A stretch of 64,000 bases of DNA. Source: Rathayibacter sp. VKM Ac-2759. Lineage in GTDB: Bacteria > Actinomycetota > Actinomycetes > Actinomycetales > Microbacteriaceae. How positions within the stretch are numbered: position 1 is the stretch's first letter; each line of letters begins with the position of its first letter. The stretch is taken from the NCBI RefSeq assembly GCF_009834225.1, contig NZ_CP047176.1, forward strand, positions 3,410,001-3,474,000, in the 5' to 3' direction. Under the pieces are notes generated by a model that was not told where the DNA came from, searched no databases, and worked only from the letters and a program-made list of their open reading frames with translations. The position numbers and the translations under genes are program-made. This document shows, piece by piece, positions 47,245 through 55,570 of this stretch.

Positions 47245-47296
47245 CGGCGTGTCGGACAGGGCGAGCGGGAGCCCGGCCTCGGGTAGCGTCGAGCGC

Positions 47297-47614
47297 ATGA
47301 GCGACACCGACGAGACCCGGACCATTCAACTCCGCCGCTACGAGCTCGTGGACGGGGTGATGGACGACTTCCTCGCCTGGTACCGCGCGAAGATCATCCC
47401 GGCGCGCGAGGCGCACGGCTTCCGGATCGAGTTCGCGTACGCCGATCGCGAGGTGAACGAGTTCGTCTGGGCGGTCAGCGCCCCGGGCGACGCCGCGGCG
47501 TTCGGCGAGATCGAGTCGGTCTACCTCGCCTCCCCCGAGCGCGAGGCCGCCTTCGCGGGCGAGCCGAAGCGGGTGGCCGTGCACCACGTGCGCCTCATCG
47601 AGCGGATCGTCTGA
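47297..47614 (+). CDS. NIPSNAP-like small protein
   Basis: 105 aa ferredoxin-like single domain. TIQLRRYELVDGVMDDFLAWYRAKIIPAREAHGF (in parts) and EFVWAVS resemble the NIPSNAP family, whose bacterial members have no settled function. It is transcribed divergently from the MFS exporter with 63 bp between, and ends just before the convergent SRPBCC gene. An ABM-type annotation would be a reasonable alternative. Confidence 0.72.
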   Translation: MSDTDETRTIQLRRYELVDGVMDDFLAWYRAKIIPAREAHGFRIEFAYADREVNEFVWAVSAPGDAAAFGEIESVYLASPEREAAFAGEPKRVAVHHVRLIERIV

Positions 47615-47617
47615 GCG

Positions 47618-48217
47618 TCAGGCCCGCGCGCGCCTGACCGCCGCGCTCACCGCGCGCAGCGCGAGCGAGCCCACGGCCACCGAGGCGATCGTGCCGAGCG
47701 CGCGCGGCAGGAGGTGCTTCTTCACCGGCATCCCCTCGCGGTCGCGCGGCGAGGCGAGCGCCGCCGGCTCGAGGGTCCGCCCATTGGCGCCCGCCTCGGC
47801 CATGTGCGCGAGCCGGCGGAGGGTCTCGATGTTGCGGATCCAGAGGAACGAGTGCAGGAGCGGCTTGGGGATGAGCGTCCCCGGGCCCTTCACCGCGGTC
47901 TCGTGGATGCGGACCCGGGAGCCGCGGGCGTGCTCCTCGACCTCGAGCAGCACGCGCGCCTCGCCCATCGGCCAGCCGGCCGCCTGGATGAGGAAGCGAC
48001 TCGACGGATCCCACTCGAGCACGGTGGTCTCGTCGTCGATGACGAGCGGCCACACACCGAACGAGTGGTGCAGCTTCGAGCCGACGTGCGGCCAGTCGCG
48101 GCCGACCTCGCGCATCCTCGACGATCCCACCACCCAGCCGGGGAACAGCCAGCCGTTGGCGAAGACCGCGAAGACGGATTCGGGCGGGCAGTGGAAGACG
48201 CGGGTGTTGCGGGACAT
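47618..48217 (-). CDS. SRPBCC (START-like) domain protein
   Basis: 199 aa. The N-terminal ~145 residues look like a polyketide cyclase/START fold: FHCPPESVFAVFANGWLFPGW, then VVGSSRMREV, and TTVLEWDPSSRFLI. The C-terminal part has a hydrophobic helix (LGTIASVAVGSLALRAVSAAV) that could anchor it to the membrane. Such proteins bind lipids or hydrophobic intermediates. It follows the CrtI-like oxidoreductase by 43 nt and is probably the third gene of that operon. Confidence 0.78.
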   Translation of the reverse strand: MSRNTRVFHCPPESVFAVFANGWLFPGWVVGSSRMREVGRDWPHVGSKLHHSFGVWPLVIDDETTVLEWDPSSRFLIQAAGWPMGEARVLLEVEEHARGSRVRIHETAVKGPGTLIPKPLLHSFLWIRNIETLRRLAHMAEAGANGRTLEPAALASPRDREGMPVKKHLLPRALGTIASVAVGSLALRAVSAAVRRARA

Positions 48218-48260
48218 CGCGGGCTCCTTGTCGTGAGGACGAGCGGGTTCTGGTGTGTGT

Positions 48261-49703
48261 TCAGGGTGCCAGGTCGGGAGAGCGCCGGATGCCGAACTCG
48301 TGGCGCAGCGCGCTCCGGGCGGCGTGCCAGCCGGCCATCCCGTGCACGCCGGGGCCCGGCGGGGTCGAGGACGAGCAGAGGTAGAGGCCCTTCGCGGGCG
48401 TGTGCCACGGGTCCGGCGAGGGGACCGGCCGGGAGATCAGCTGGGCGACGCTCGCGCCTCCGGCGGCGATGTCGCCCCCGAGGTAGTTGGGGTTGTACGC
48501 CTGCATGTCGCGCGCCGTCATCGACGAGGCGGCGAGGATGCGATCGCGGAACCCGGGGGCGAAGCGCTCGATCTGCGCGGTGATCGCCTCCTTCTGGTGC
48601 GCCGGCGAGTGCCGGGGCACGTGGGTGTACGCCCAGAGGACGTGCTTGCCCGCGGGCGCACGACCCGGATCGGCGAGGGAGGGCTGTGCGACCAGCACGT
48701 AGGGGTTCTCGCTGTGCCGGCCCTGCGCGACGTCGCGCTCGGCCGCGGCGATCTCGGCGCGCGTGCCCCCGACGTGCAGGGTGCCCGCGCGGGCGAGTTC
48801 GGGGTTCGTCCACGGGACGGGCCCGTCGAGGGCGAAGTCGACCTTGGCGACACCGTTGCCGTAGCGGAACATCCGGAGCGCCTTCGCGTAGGCGCCGGGC
48901 AGGCGGTCGCTCGCGAGCGAGAGCAGCGCGTCGGGTGTGAGATCGAGCAGCACGGCCTTCGCCTGCGGCAGCTGCGAGAGCGAGGTGACCTCGACGCCCG
49001 TCTCGATCGTGCCGCCGTGGGCGCGGAGGTCGTCGGCCATCGCGTCGACGATGGACTGGCTGCCTCCGATCGGCACCGGCCAGCCCCGAGCGTGCGCGTA
49101 GGAGCCGAGCGCGAGAGCCGCGGCCGCCGTCGACAGGCTCGGCATCGGGCGGATCGCGTGGGCCGCGACCCCCGCCAGCATCGCCGGGGCGGTGTCCTCG
49201 CTGAAGCGCAGGTTCCAGAGGGGCGAGCCCTGCTCGAGCACGCGCAGCCCGAAGCGCAGGAGCACCGACGGATCGGTCGGCACGCGCAGCAGGGCGTCGT
49301 TGGTGAAGCCGGCGACGCGGTCGGCCCGCTCGGCGAGCGGAGCCATCAGCGAGCGCCAGGCGGCGCCGTCGCGCCCGAGGCGCCCGGCGGTCCGCTCGAT
49401 GTCGCGGTAGGCGATGCCGGCCCGGCCGCCGTCGAGCGGATGCGCGTACGAGATCTCCGGCACCCGCAGATCGATCCGCTGATCGAGCGCGAAGCGGCGG
49501 AAGAACTCGGACGCGAGCGCCATCGGGTGCACCGCCGAGCAGATGTCGTGGTGGAACCCGGGCAGGGTCAGCTCGGCCGTGCGCGCGCCGCCGCCGATCG
49601 TGTCGTTGCGCTCGAGCACGGTGACCGAGAGACCGGCCCTGGCCAGGGTGACCGCGGCGGCGAGACCGTTGGGGCCCGCTCCGACGACGACCGCGTCGAC
49701 CAT
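48261..49703 (-). CDS. FAD-dependent oxidoreductase, phytoene desaturase/NAD(P)H-dependent CrtI-like
   Basis: 480 aa. The N-terminal dinucleotide-binding fold [20 protein letters not shown] (residues 5-24), [18 protein letters not shown] and the C-terminal [24 protein letters not shown] are characteristic of the phytoene-desaturase-like amine oxidase superfamily. No other carotenoid gene is near, so the substrate may be another lipid. GGAGGAAG precedes the ATG. The start lies 2 nt after the SDR stop, so the two are tightly coupled. Confidence 0.87.
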   Translation of the reverse strand: MVDAVVVGAGPNGLAAAVTLARAGLSVTVLERNDTIGGGARTAELTLPGFHHDICSAVHPMALASEFFRRFALDQRIDLRVPEISYAHPLDGGRAGIAYRDIERTAGRLGRDGAAWRSLMAPLAERADRVAGFTNDALLRVPTDPSVLLRFGLRVLEQGSPLWNLRFSEDTAPAMLAGVAAHAIRPMPSLSTAAAALALGSYAHARGWPVPIGGSQSIVDAMADDLRAHGGTIETGVEVTSLSQLPQAKAVLLDLTPDALLSLASDRLPGAYAKALRMFRYGNGVAKVDFALDGPVPWTNPELARAGTLHVGGTRAEIAAAERDVAQGRHSENPYVLVAQPSLADPGRAPAGKHVLWAYTHVPRHSPAHQKEAITAQIERFAPGFRDRILAASSMTARDMQAYNPNYLGGDIAAGGASVAQLISRPVPSPDPWHTPAKGLYLCSSSTPPGPGVHGMAGWHAARSALRHEFGIRRSPDLAP

Positions 49704-49705
49704 GC

Positions 49706-50704
49706 TCACTTCCTCCGCAGTGCGGCGACGGCCCCGACGGCGCCCGCGGCGACGGCGACGGCCGCTCCCGCGTAGCTGAGGGCCCGGTGCCTGATCATCC
49801 AGATCTGCGGAGTCATGGTGTGCGCGCGATCGCTGAACAGCCCGCGGGCGCCGTGGTCGCCGGCGACCGGCTCGTAGACGTTGTTGGGGAGCATCGGCTC
49901 CGTCTTGTCGGGAGCCTGCTGCCCGTCGAAGGCGCTGCGGGCGAGGAACCAGTCCATGAAGGCGCCGGCGAAGCGGTCGCCGAGGATCGTCCCGGCCGTC
50001 GGCTCGCCGACCCAGGTGCGGCGGCGCGGCTTGTCGGCGACGTCGGCGATCGCGATGGCGCCCACCTCGGGCTCGTAGATCGGCGGCACCGGCTGCGGGT
50101 GGTGCGGCAGCTGCGACTTCACCCAGTTGAACTGGATGGTGTTGAGCGCCGGCATGTCGACCTCGGAGAGCTTCACGCCGCTCCTGGAGTGCAGGAGCTC
50201 CGCGGTCACCGACTCGGTGAAGCCGCGCGCACCGAACTTGGAGGCGCAGTAGGCCGCCTGCAGCGGGATGCCCCGGTGCGCGAGGGCGGAGCCCACCTGG
50301 ATGACGTGCCCGCGGTCGCGCGGCGTCATCCGCGAGAGGGCGGCGCGGGTGCCGTTGACGAAGCCGAAGAAGTTGACGGCCACCGCGCGCTCGAAGTCGG
50401 CGGGCTCGGTCGACAGGAACTCGCCGAAGACGCCGACCATGGCGTCGTTCACCCACAGCTCGATCGGGCCGAGCTCGGCCTCGACGCGGTCGGCGGCAGA
50501 CTCGACGGCCTCGCGGTCGGCGACATCGGTCGGGATCGCCAGGCCCCGGCGCCCCGCCTGCTCGATCTCGGCCAGCGTCGCGGCGAGTCCGTCCTCTCCG
50601 CGCGCGAGCACGGCGACGTCCCAGCCGCGCGAGGCGAGCTCGCGCACGGTCGCCCGGCCGAGCCCGGCGGTGCCTCCGGTGACCACGGCCACGCCGCGGC
50701 TCAT
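49706..50704 (-). CDS. Short-chain dehydrogenase/reductase with C-terminal membrane anchor
   Basis: 332 aa. Classical SDR core: TGGTAGLG cofactor loop (9-16), DV at about 61, NFFG, Ser of GSALAHRG and the YCASK catalytic motif near 152-156. The ~130 residues after the core end in a hydrophobic helix plus basic tail ([20 protein letters not shown]), a plausible tail anchor. Its ATG overlaps the stop of a 14-codon upstream frame, so translation may be coupled. It is co-transcribed with the CrtI-like and SRPBCC genes, perhaps in membrane lipid or terpenoid metabolism. Confidence 0.86.
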   Translation of the reverse strand: MSRGVAVVTGGTAGLGRATVRELASRGWDVAVLARGEDGLAATLAEIEQAGRRGLAIPTDVADREAVESAADRVEAELGPIELWVNDAMVGVFGEFLSTEPADFERAVAVNFFGFVNGTRAALSRMTPRDRGHVIQVGSALAHRGIPLQAAYCASKFGARGFTESVTAELLHSRSGVKLSEVDMPALNTIQFNWVKSQLPHHPQPVPPIYEPEVGAIAIADVADKPRRRTWVGEPTAGTILGDRFAGAFMDWFLARSAFDGQQAPDKTEPMLPNNVYEPVAGDHGARGLFSDRAHTMTPQIWMIRHRALSYAGAAVAVAAGAVGAVAALRRK

Positions 50705-50745
50705 GCGGAGACTCCGGAAGCGGAGGGGCGGAGGTTCTGCGTCAT
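50701..50745 (-). CDS. Possible 14-residue leader peptide upstream of SDR
   Basis: [14 protein letters not shown], starting at an ATG with a strong GAAGGAGCTC ribosome site and ending in a TGA that overlaps the SDR start (ATGA). The SDR start itself has only a weak CGGAG. The arrangement suits a leader peptide that couples ribosomes into the operon. It has no known homologue, and no attenuator codon run is visible. Confidence 0.45.
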   Translation of the reverse strand: MTQNLRPSASGVSA

Positions 50746-50977
50746 GGGTCGAGCTCCTTCGTGAGGGTGCGTCTTCTGCGTCCACGCTAGGCGGGCGGAG
50801 ACGGGCGCGCGCGGGGTTGCGCGGCGTCTGCCGGTCTGTCGCAGGCTGCGCCGCCTGTGGCGGAGGCGGAGCCGAGCGGACAGCTCTCCTCCGACGCTCA
50901 GATCTCCCCCAGAGAGCCGGGCCAGACTGACCGCCGCCGCGCGCCGCGGCGCCCCGACGACTCGACCGGACCGACGC

Positions 50978-52303
50978 ATGACCACACTCCTCGGGCTCAG
51001 CCTGCTCTCGGGCCCCCTCGTGATCGGCGTCTACGCGGTCGCCGCGCTCGCCTTCCTCCTGCTCGCGATCGCCTTCGTCCGGGCGCGGCGCCACGGCCGC
51101 CGCCGCCGGCTCGTGCTCGCCGCCTCCGTCCTCGTCTCCGCCGCGATCGCCGGCGCGGCCCTCGCCGCGCTGCTCGACGGCACCGACGGGCCGTTCGGCG
51201 TCGACTTCACCCCGGTGACGCGGGTCTGGATCGGTCTCGGCCTCGGCGGTCTCGCCCTGGTCGCGGTCGTGCTCGTGCACGCGCTCGCCACCCGGCGCCC
51301 GCTCCGGCTGCTCGCCTCCCTCGGGGTCGGCGTGCTCGTGATCGCCACCGCCGCGATGTCGGTCAACATCGACTTCGGCCAGTACCCGACGGTCCGCAGC
51401 GCCCTCGGCATCAGCCCGTACCCCACGGTCGGCGATCCGATCGCCGTTCCGAGCGGCGAGCACGCGAGCCTCGCGGAGTGGACCGCTCCGGCCGGGATGC
51501 CCTCGGTCGGCACGGTCTCGACCGTGAGCATCCCGGGCACGACCTCGGGGTTCGCCGCCCGCGACGCCGTCGTCTACCTGCCTCCCGCCGCGCTCACCGA
51601 CGATCCGCCGCTGCTGCCCGTGATGGTGATGCTCTCGGGCCAGCCCGGCTCCCCCTCCGACCCGCTCTCGACCGAGAGCCTGCAGGCCTCGCTCGACGCC
51701 TACGCCGCCGCGCACGCGGGCCTCGCGCCGATCGTGGTCTCGCCCGATCAGCTCGGCGACCCCTCCGCGAACCCGATGTGCATCGACTCGCCGCTCGGGA
51801 ACTCCGCCACCTACCTCACCGTCGACGTCCCCAACTGGATCCGCGCCAACCTGCCGGTGATGAGCGACGCCCACGACTGGGCGATCGGCGGACTCTCGCA
51901 GGGCGGGACCTGCGCGATCCAGCTGGGCGCCGGGTACCCGCAGCTGTTCGGCAACATCATCGTCGCCTCGGGCGAGCTCGCGCCGACCCTCGGCGACGAC
52001 GCGACCACCATCGCGAAGGGCTTCGGCGGCAGCGCGGCGGCCTACGAGGCCGCCAAGCCCGCGAGCATCATGGCGGCGAAGGCACCCTACGCCGACACCT
52101 TCGCGCTGTTCGGAGTCGGAGCGAACGACACGTCGTTCCTCTCGGGCGTCAAGACGCTCTACGCCGACGCGCAGGCGGCCGGCATGGACGCCTCCTACAT
52201 GGAGGTCCCGGACAGCGCCCACGACAAGACGGCCTGGTCGGCCACCTTCGACAAGGGCCTCGAGCTGCTGACCGCGCGCTGGAACCTGGTGCCCGCCTCC
52301 TGA
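50978..52303 (+). CDS. Membrane-anchored esterase-like alpha/beta hydrolase
   Basis: 441 aa. Three or four transmembrane helices occupy residues 5-130, followed by an extracellular hydrolase domain of the esterase D/antigen-85-like type. The nucleophile is Ser307 in GGLSQGGT; CIDSPLGNSATYL and the C-terminal VPDSAHDKTAW (probable catalytic His) also fit. It may act on cell-envelope or secreted esters; mycolyl transfer is unlikely in a lineage without mycolic acids. Monocistronic and divergent from the SDR operon. Confidence 0.84.
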   Translation: MTTLLGLSLLSGPLVIGVYAVAALAFLLLAIAFVRARRHGRRRRLVLAASVLVSAAIAGAALAALLDGTDGPFGVDFTPVTRVWIGLGLGGLALVAVVLVHALATRRPLRLLASLGVGVLVIATAAMSVNIDFGQYPTVRSALGISPYPTVGDPIAVPSGEHASLAEWTAPAGMPSVGTVSTVSIPGTTSGFAARDAVVYLPPAALTDDPPLLPVMVMLSGQPGSPSDPLSTESLQASLDAYAAAHAGLAPIVVSPDQLGDPSANPMCIDSPLGNSATYLTVDVPNWIRANLPVMSDAHDWAIGGLSQGGTCAIQLGAGYPQLFGNIIVASGELAPTLGDDATTIAKGFGGSAAAYEAAKPASIMAAKAPYADTFALFGVGANDTSFLSGVKTLYADAQAAGMDASYMEVPDSAHDKTAWSATFDKGLELLTARWNLVPAS

Positions 52304-52319
52304 GCCGCGCGGAGCCGCC

Positions 52320-53036
52320 TCAGGAGCGGGCGGCGCTCTCGACCGCGGCGACGGCCGCCGCGACCCCGCCGTTCCACGGCGCGCCGTGACCCGGCAGCAC
52401 CCAGGTGGCTCCCGTGGGCAGGAGCAGCCGCAGCGAGGCGAGCGCCTGCTCCGGCTCGTCGGTGAACGGAGCCGGCTGCGGCCCGTCCGCGCCGGTCAGC
52501 ACGTGGCGAGTGGTCAGCCCGTCGCCCACGAACACGGCGTCGGCGAGCGGGACGTGCACGGCGATGCTCCCCGCGGAGTGGCCCGGCAGGCCGATGATCC
52601 GGGGCGATCCCGGCAGATCGAGGGTCTCGCCGTCGTTCACCTCGACGACCTCGGTGAGCGGGTGCGACCGGACGCCGCCCTTGCGGAGCGAGTAGGCCGC
52701 GAAGCCGAGCACCGGCCCGAGCTTCATCGTCTGCTTGGCGTTCGCCGGCTTGGGGCCGCCCTTCGCGCGGTCGGCGTCGGCCGGGTGCACGAAGACGGGC
52801 ACGCCGTGGTCGCGGCGGATCCGCTCGGCGAAGCCGAGGTGGTCGGAGTCGCCGTGGGTGAGGATCACGCCGCGCACGTCGTCGATCGAGCGGCCGATCA
52901 GGCGGAGCTCGGCGAGGAGCTCCGCCCAGTGACCGGGCAGCCCGGCGTCGATGAGGGTCACCCCCTCCGGCGTGTGGACGAGGTAGAGGGCGACGATGTC
53001 GTTGCCGATGCGGCGGAGATGAGGTCCGAGTTCCAT
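52320..53036 (-). CDS. MBL-fold metallo-hydrolase
   Basis: 238 aa glyoxalase II/quorum-lactonase-like protein. The metal motif is THGDSDHLG (residues 60-68), where the second position of HxHxDH is Asp63, a known variant. Further ligands are GLPGHSAGS (His near 151), FVGDGL, and LPGHGAPW near the C-terminus. It is divergent from a TetR gene with 53 bp between starts and two operator-like repeats there, so it is almost certainly controlled by that repressor. The substrate (lactone, thioester or beta-lactam-like) is unknown. Confidence 0.88.
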   Translation of the reverse strand: MELGPHLRRIGNDIVALYLVHTPEGVTLIDAGLPGHWAELLAELRLIGRSIDDVRGVILTHGDSDHLGFAERIRRDHGVPVFVHPADADRAKGGPKPANAKQTMKLGPVLGFAAYSLRKGGVRSHPLTEVVEVNDGETLDLPGSPRIIGLPGHSAGSIAVHVPLADAVFVGDGLTTRHVLTGADGPQPAPFTDEPEQALASLRLLLPTGATWVLPGHGAPWNGGVAAAVAAVESAARS

Positions 53037-53037
53037 G

Positions 53038-53078
53038 ATGGCTACGGTACATAGCCTTCATGGCTACTGTCAATAGCT
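53038..53078. promoter_or_regulatory. Two TetR operator-like repeats between MBL and tetR
   Basis: ATGGCTACGGTACATAGCC (53038-53056) and ATGGCTACTGTCAATAGCT (53060-53078) are direct copies 22 bp apart. Each contains an inverted GGCTA-N7-TAGCY. They cover the short divergent promoter region of both genes. Confidence 0.6.
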
Positions 53079-53083
53079 ATACT
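53078..53083 (+). promoter_or_regulatory. -10 element of leaderless tetR
   Basis: TATACT ends 6 nt before ATG 53090, placing transcription start at or beside the start codon. This supports the shorter TetR start and puts the operators directly upstream. Confidence 0.55.
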
Positions 53084-53089
53084 CGACGC

Positions 53090-53629
53090 ATGCCGACTCC
53101 CGAGCGCACCTCCCTCGACGCGATCGTCCGCGCCGCCGCCGACCTGCTCGAGGAGGAGGGACTCGCGGGCGTGACGATGCAGGCCGTCGCCGAGCGGGTC
53201 GGCGTGCGCGCCCCCTCCCTCTACAAGCGCATCGAGGGGCGCGACGCCCTGATCCGACGGGTCGCGGAGGCGACGCTGCGCGACTACGCCGACCGCCTCG
53301 GCGCGATCGAGACGGCCGAGGGGCTCGCCGACGCGATGCGGACGTTCGGGCACGAGAGGCCGGCCGCGTTCCTCCTGGTGATGGCGCCCGCGCCCCGCAC
53401 CCCGCTCGCGGCGCAGGAGTACCGCGACGCCGCGAGCGAGCGGCTCCTCGAGATCACCGCGCGGCTGGCCGGCGAGGAGCACGCCCTCGACGCGGCGCGG
53501 ACGCTGACCGCGTGGGCGACGGGCTTCATCGGCATGGAGATCAACGGAGCCTTCACGCTCGGCGGCGATGTCGACAGCGCGTGGCGGTTCGGCGTGAGCC
53601 GGGTCGTCGAGGCGCTGCGCAGCGCCTGA
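53090..53629 (+). CDS. TetR-family repressor
   Basis: 179 aa. N-terminal helix-turn-helix (residues ~8-52: DAIVRAAADLLEEEGLAGVT, AVAERVGVRAPSLYKRIEGRDAL) and a C-terminal TetR_C-like ligand domain. An earlier in-frame ATG at 53060 lies inside the operator repeats; the TATACT box favours ATG 53090 as a leaderless start. It probably represses itself and the divergent MBL hydrolase in response to that enzyme's substrate. Confidence 0.87.
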   Translation: MPTPERTSLDAIVRAAADLLEEEGLAGVTMQAVAERVGVRAPSLYKRIEGRDALIRRVAEATLRDYADRLGAIETAEGLADAMRTFGHERPAAFLLVMAPAPRTPLAAQEYRDAASERLLEITARLAGEEHALDAARTLTAWATGFIGMEINGAFTLGGDVDSAWRFGVSRVVEALRSA

Positions 53630-54031
53630 TCAGCGCTGCGGCCGCCGCGTCGACCAGAGCGCCCAGGCCACGAGGACGGGCTGGAAGAGCAGGCGCACCG
53701 CGCGCTTGCGGTCGGTGTCGAGTCCGAAGGCGCTCGTCTTCGTCAGCCACTGCGAAATGTTGCCCGGGAAGATCGCGGTGAAGAACGCGGCCGCGGCGGC
53801 ACCCGCCAGCGGGGCCCGGCGACGCGCGAGCACCAGCGAGGCGCCGAGGCCGATCTCGACGACTCCGGAGGCGAGCACCACCGTGTCCTTGTCGAGCGGC
53901 ACCCACTCGGGGACCTGCGCCTGGAACTCCTCGCGCGCGCGGGTCAGGTGGCTCACCCCGGCGAAGACGAGGGCGGAGCCGAGGAGCACCTTGGCGCCGG
54001 TGCGGAGGACGGAGATCGTGGAGGTCGACAT
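53630..54031 (-). CDS. DoxX-like integral membrane protein
   Basis: 133 aa with four predicted transmembrane helices (LRTGAKVLLGSALVFAGVSHL, VVLASGVVEIGLGASLVL, PLAGAAAAAFFTAIFPGN, LLFQPVLVAWALW). The GVSHL...GVVEI pattern belongs to the DoxX/DoxD-like family of small membrane proteins of uncertain role. The start is ambiguous among ATGs at 54031, 54040 and further upstream; no good ribosome site separates them. It is convergent with tetR (stops adjacent). Confidence 0.75.
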   Translation of the reverse strand: MSTSTISVLRTGAKVLLGSALVFAGVSHLTRAREEFQAQVPEWVPLDKDTVVLASGVVEIGLGASLVLARRRAPLAGAAAAAFFTAIFPGNISQWLTKTSAFGLDTDRKRAVRLLFQPVLVAWALWSTRRPQR

Positions 54032-54107
54032 GGCCTCCATCGTGGCGGACGCCGCGGGGGCGACTCCGGCGTTCGGGCGATGTCGCACGAACGTGCTCGC
54101 TGCGGGC

Positions 54108-54202
54108 GTGCGGTCTGCAGGACTTGGTGCGGTCTGCAGGACTTCGTGCGGTCTGCAGGGCTTCGTACGATCTGCAGGACTGGGTGCGGTCTGCAGGACT
54201 TG
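54108..54202 (+). repeat. Five direct 19-bp repeats (left arm)
   Basis: Consensus GTGCGGTCTGCAGGACTTS, beginning exactly at 54108, 54127, 54146, 54165 and 54184 with no spacers. The fourth unit is most diverged (GTACGATCTGCAGGACTGG). Each contains the palindrome CTGCAG. Confidence 0.92.
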
Positions 54203-54249
54203 AGCTGCGAATCACGCCGATCACGCGGCGATCCGGACACTTCCGGCGC

Positions 54250-54325
54250 GAAGTCCTGCGAACCGCACCATCTCCTGCAGACCGCACCATCTCCTGCAGA
54301 CCGCACCGGCACCTGCGAACCGCAC
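54250..54325 (-). repeat. Four inverted 19-bp repeats (right arm)
   Basis: The same 19-bp unit in reverse orientation, at 54250, 54269, 54288 and 54307, again without spacers. Two units (54269 and 54288) are identical; the outer two read CTGCGAACCGCAC in place of CTGCAGACCGCAC. A 47-bp spacer separates this arm from the direct repeats, so a transcript through it could fold into a long hairpin. Confidence 0.92.
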
Positions 54326-54368
54326 CGACGCCCGACACCGTTCCGCGCCGCGTGTCGGAGGGTCGTCC

Positions 54369-54374
54369 TAGTCT
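54369..54374 (+). promoter_or_regulatory. Candidate -10 of leaderless asparaginase-domain gene
   Basis: TAGTCT (TANNNT) ends 6 nt before GTG 54381, with no Shine-Dalgarno sequence between. Confidence 0.45.
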
Positions 54375-54380
54375 GAGCGC

Positions 54381-54866
54381 GTGACAGACCGCATCCTCCT
54401 CCTCACCACCGGCGGCACGATCGACAAGGAGTACTCGCTCGCGGGCGAGCTCGAGATCGGCGAGCCGACCGCGCCGCGCCTGCTCGAGCCCGTGCTGTCG
54501 ACTCTCGAGTTCCGCATCGAGCGGATCCTCGCGAAGGACAGCCTCGATCTCGACGACGAGGATCGCGCGCTCCTGCGCGACCGCGTGCTCAGCGCGGAGG
54601 AGGACCGCATCGTGATCACCCACGGCACCGACACCATGACGGCGTCGGCCGAGGCGATCGGCACCGTCCGCGACCGCGTCGTCGTCCTCACCGGGGCGAT
54701 GCAGCCGGCGCGGATGCGCGACAGCGACGCCTCCTTCAACCTCGGCGCGGCCGTCGCCGCCGTCCAGCTCCTCCCCCCGGGCGTCTACATCGCGATGAGC
54801 GGCCGCGTCCTGCCGGCCGGCTCCGTCGTCAAGGACCGCGCCGCGGGCGTGTTCCTGCCCGCGTGA
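54381..54866 (+). CDS. Asparaginase N-terminal-domain-only protein
   Basis: 161 aa, equal to the N-terminal catalytic domain of type I/II L-asparaginases (~330 aa). Active-site elements are present: LLTTGGTIDKEYS (first Thr near residue 11), ITHGTDTM (Thr-Asp pair near 77-78) and GAMQPARMRDSDASFNLGAA. The Lys usually following lies in this half (VVKD near 152). The C-terminal domain that completes neighbouring active sites is missing and the stop is followed directly by another gene, so it is a genuine short family form or an old truncation. First gene of a small operon. Confidence 0.78.
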   Translation: MTDRILLLTTGGTIDKEYSLAGELEIGEPTAPRLLEPVLSTLEFRIERILAKDSLDLDDEDRALLRDRVLSAEEDRIVITHGTDTMTASAEAIGTVRDRVVVLTGAMQPARMRDSDASFNLGAAVAAVQLLPPGVYIAMSGRVLPAGSVVKDRAAGVFLPA

Positions 54867-55570
54867 TGCGAGCTCGCCTCGTCGCCGCGACCCGGCACGG
54901 CCGCCGTCTGACGACCGCCGCCGGTCTGATCCTCGTCGTCAGCGGCGTCTGGCAGCTCGGGCTCGCCGTCGCCTACGGCCGTCATCTCCTCCACATCGCC
55001 CGGGGTGGCTTCGTCGCGACCATCGGCACGTCGTGGCCCGCGCTCGATCTGCTGGCCGCGACGCTCCTCGCGGCGGCCGCCTGGCTGCTCGTCGGGATCG
55101 CGGTCAGCAGCCGCAGCCGGTGGTTCTGGACGGGCCTGCCTGCGGCCCTCCTGCTGGCCACGGTGAGTGTGCGCTGGCAGGCCCGCGACTCCGGCCTGCG
55201 ACCGATCACCGCCGGCCTCTCCCTCGACGGCTCCGACTCCGCGGAGATTATCGTCGCCGCCGGTGCCCTCCTGGCGGTCGGCATCGCCGCGTTCTCGGCC
55301 GTGGTCCTCGCGAGCGGCCTCGTCCTCGGCAGGTGGCGCGCGATCGCCCTCGGCGCGCTCCTGCTCGGCGCCGTGGCCTTCGCCCTGATGCAGGCCCTGC
55401 CGCGCGACGACCTCACCCCCGCGATCGCCGCTGCGACGGCCGCCCTCTCCCTCGGCGAGCCTGTCACGACCGTGGTCCTCGGAGTCGTCCTGATCGCCGG
55501 AGTGCGCAGCTCCCGGCAGACAGGGCCCAGCAGTGCTCGCCGCATCGTCCCGGTGGAGGTCCTGTCGTGA
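54866..55570 (+). CDS. Integral membrane protein of unknown function
   Basis: 234 aa with five or six predicted transmembrane helices (LTTAAGLILVVSGVWQLGLAVA, LDLLAATLLAAAAWLLVGIAV, WTGLPAALLLATVSV, IIVAAGALLAVGIAAFSAVV, ALGALLLGAVAFALMQAL, PVTTVVLGVVLIAGV). No family recognised. ATG 54866 shares a base with the asparaginase stop (TGATG); GTG 54863 is an alternative. It overlaps the downstream lipoprotein start (GTGA), so all these genes are coupled. Confidence 0.72.
   Translation: MRARLVAATRHGRRLTTAAGLILVVSGVWQLGLAVAYGRHLLHIARGGFVATIGTSWPALDLLAATLLAAAAWLLVGIAVSSRSRWFWTGLPAALLLATVSVRWQARDSGLRPITAGLSLDGSDSAEIIVAAGALLAVGIAAFSAVVLASGLVLGRWRAIALGALLLGAVAFALMQALPRDDLTPAIAAATAALSLGEPVTTVVLGVVLIAGVRSSRQTGPSSARRIVPVEVLS

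Larger units (their letters stand above)
54032..54380. other. Divergent intergenic region with inverted repeat arrays
   Basis: 349 bp between the DoxX-like and asparaginase-domain genes. Most of it is the 19-bp repeat structure (54108-54325). No gene is credible; frames crossing it give Ser-Ala-Gly-Leu or Cys-Arg-Thr repeats. Confidence 0.8.

Noticed and set aside
53038..53066. Standard -35/-10 promoter for the MBL gene using TTGACA and TATGTA
   Set aside because: On the minus strand TTGACA is present, but the spacer to TATGTA would be only 14 nt; not reported as a promoter.
53060..53089. Longer TetR start at 53060
   Set aside because: It would place codons inside the operator repeat and ahead of the TATACT box; the 53090 start fits a leaderless transcript better.
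54108..54325. CRISPR array
   Set aside because: The 19-bp units are contiguous without unique spacers and reverse orientation halfway; no cas genes are present.
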